The notes under the pieces were generated by a model. The model had not been told where the DNA came from and ran no database searches. It saw only the letters and a program-made list of their open reading frames with translations. Below, one piece after another: positions 6,542 to 7,320 of a stretch of 7,320 bases of DNA (position 1 is the stretch's first letter; the number at the start of each line of letters is the position of its first letter). Origin of the DNA: Paracoccaceae bacterium. GTDB lineage: Bacteria; Pseudomonadota; Alphaproteobacteria; Rhodobacterales; Rhodobacteraceae. The stretch is from positions 1 to 7,320 of the forward strand of contig RGAJ01000085.1 in assembly GCA_009920225.1 (NCBI GenBank), read 5' to 3'. Both the position numbers and the translations under genes were made by a program.

Positions 6542-7320
<779 letters not shown>

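Overview
The window reads as a chromosomal segment of an alphaproteobacterium, most likely a marine Rhodobacterales (Roseobacter-type) organism. This rests on moderate GC content, the divergent pcaQ/pcaC arrangement with an alphaproteobacterial-type PcaQ box, and a tripartite (TRAP) transporter beside a hydroxycinnamate-type CoA ligase. The assignment is by gene content only; there is no rRNA or marker gene to confirm it. Almost all of the window is coding, and I see no tRNA, rRNA, insertion sequence or CRISPR array.

Layout. 1-824 (+): the 3' part of a NahR/NodD-type LysR regulator whose first ~20-25 codons lie off the left edge. 5466-821 (-): a compact leftward set in transcription order: a DUF3237/UPF0311 protein (5466-4999), TRAP small permease dctQ (4933-4346), TRAP large permease dctM (4343-3033), a MarR regulator (3008-2562) and a feruloyl-CoA synthase homologue (2552-821). 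The last three junctions are 2, 24 and 9 nt. The synthase gene is broken near 2376-2392 by a frame change and loss of roughly 22-23 expected residues. 6455-5532 (-): pcaQ, a LysR activator of protocatechuate genes. 6542-7320 (+), divergent from pcaQ: pcaC, then pcaH overlapping it by 4 nt and running off the right edge.

How it fits together. The leftward set looks like an uptake and activation module for a plant/lignin-derived aromatic acid such as ferulate or p-coumarate. The TRAP permeases import, the CoA ligase activates, and the MarR protein probably senses the CoA thioester. Products of that route drain through vanillate or 4-hydroxybenzoate to protocatechuate, the substrate of the pca genes on the right. 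Steps between the two modules (hydratase/aldolase, aldehyde dehydrogenase, demethylase or hydroxylase) are not in the window, nor is a TRAP substrate-binding protein or pcaD.

Most notable points: the lesion in the CoA ligase; a perfect 7-bp inverted repeat with 2-nt spacer (CAAAATA-AC-TATTTTG, 4975-4990) just before dctQ, a candidate operator for the operon's own MarR protein; a near-consensus PcaQ box at 6454-6469, placed correctly for activating pcaC and overlapping the pcaQ start codon; and an uncharacterised DUF3237 protein embedded in the aromatic-acid set. I see no wholly novel system. The DUF3237 protein is the best candidate for undescribed function.
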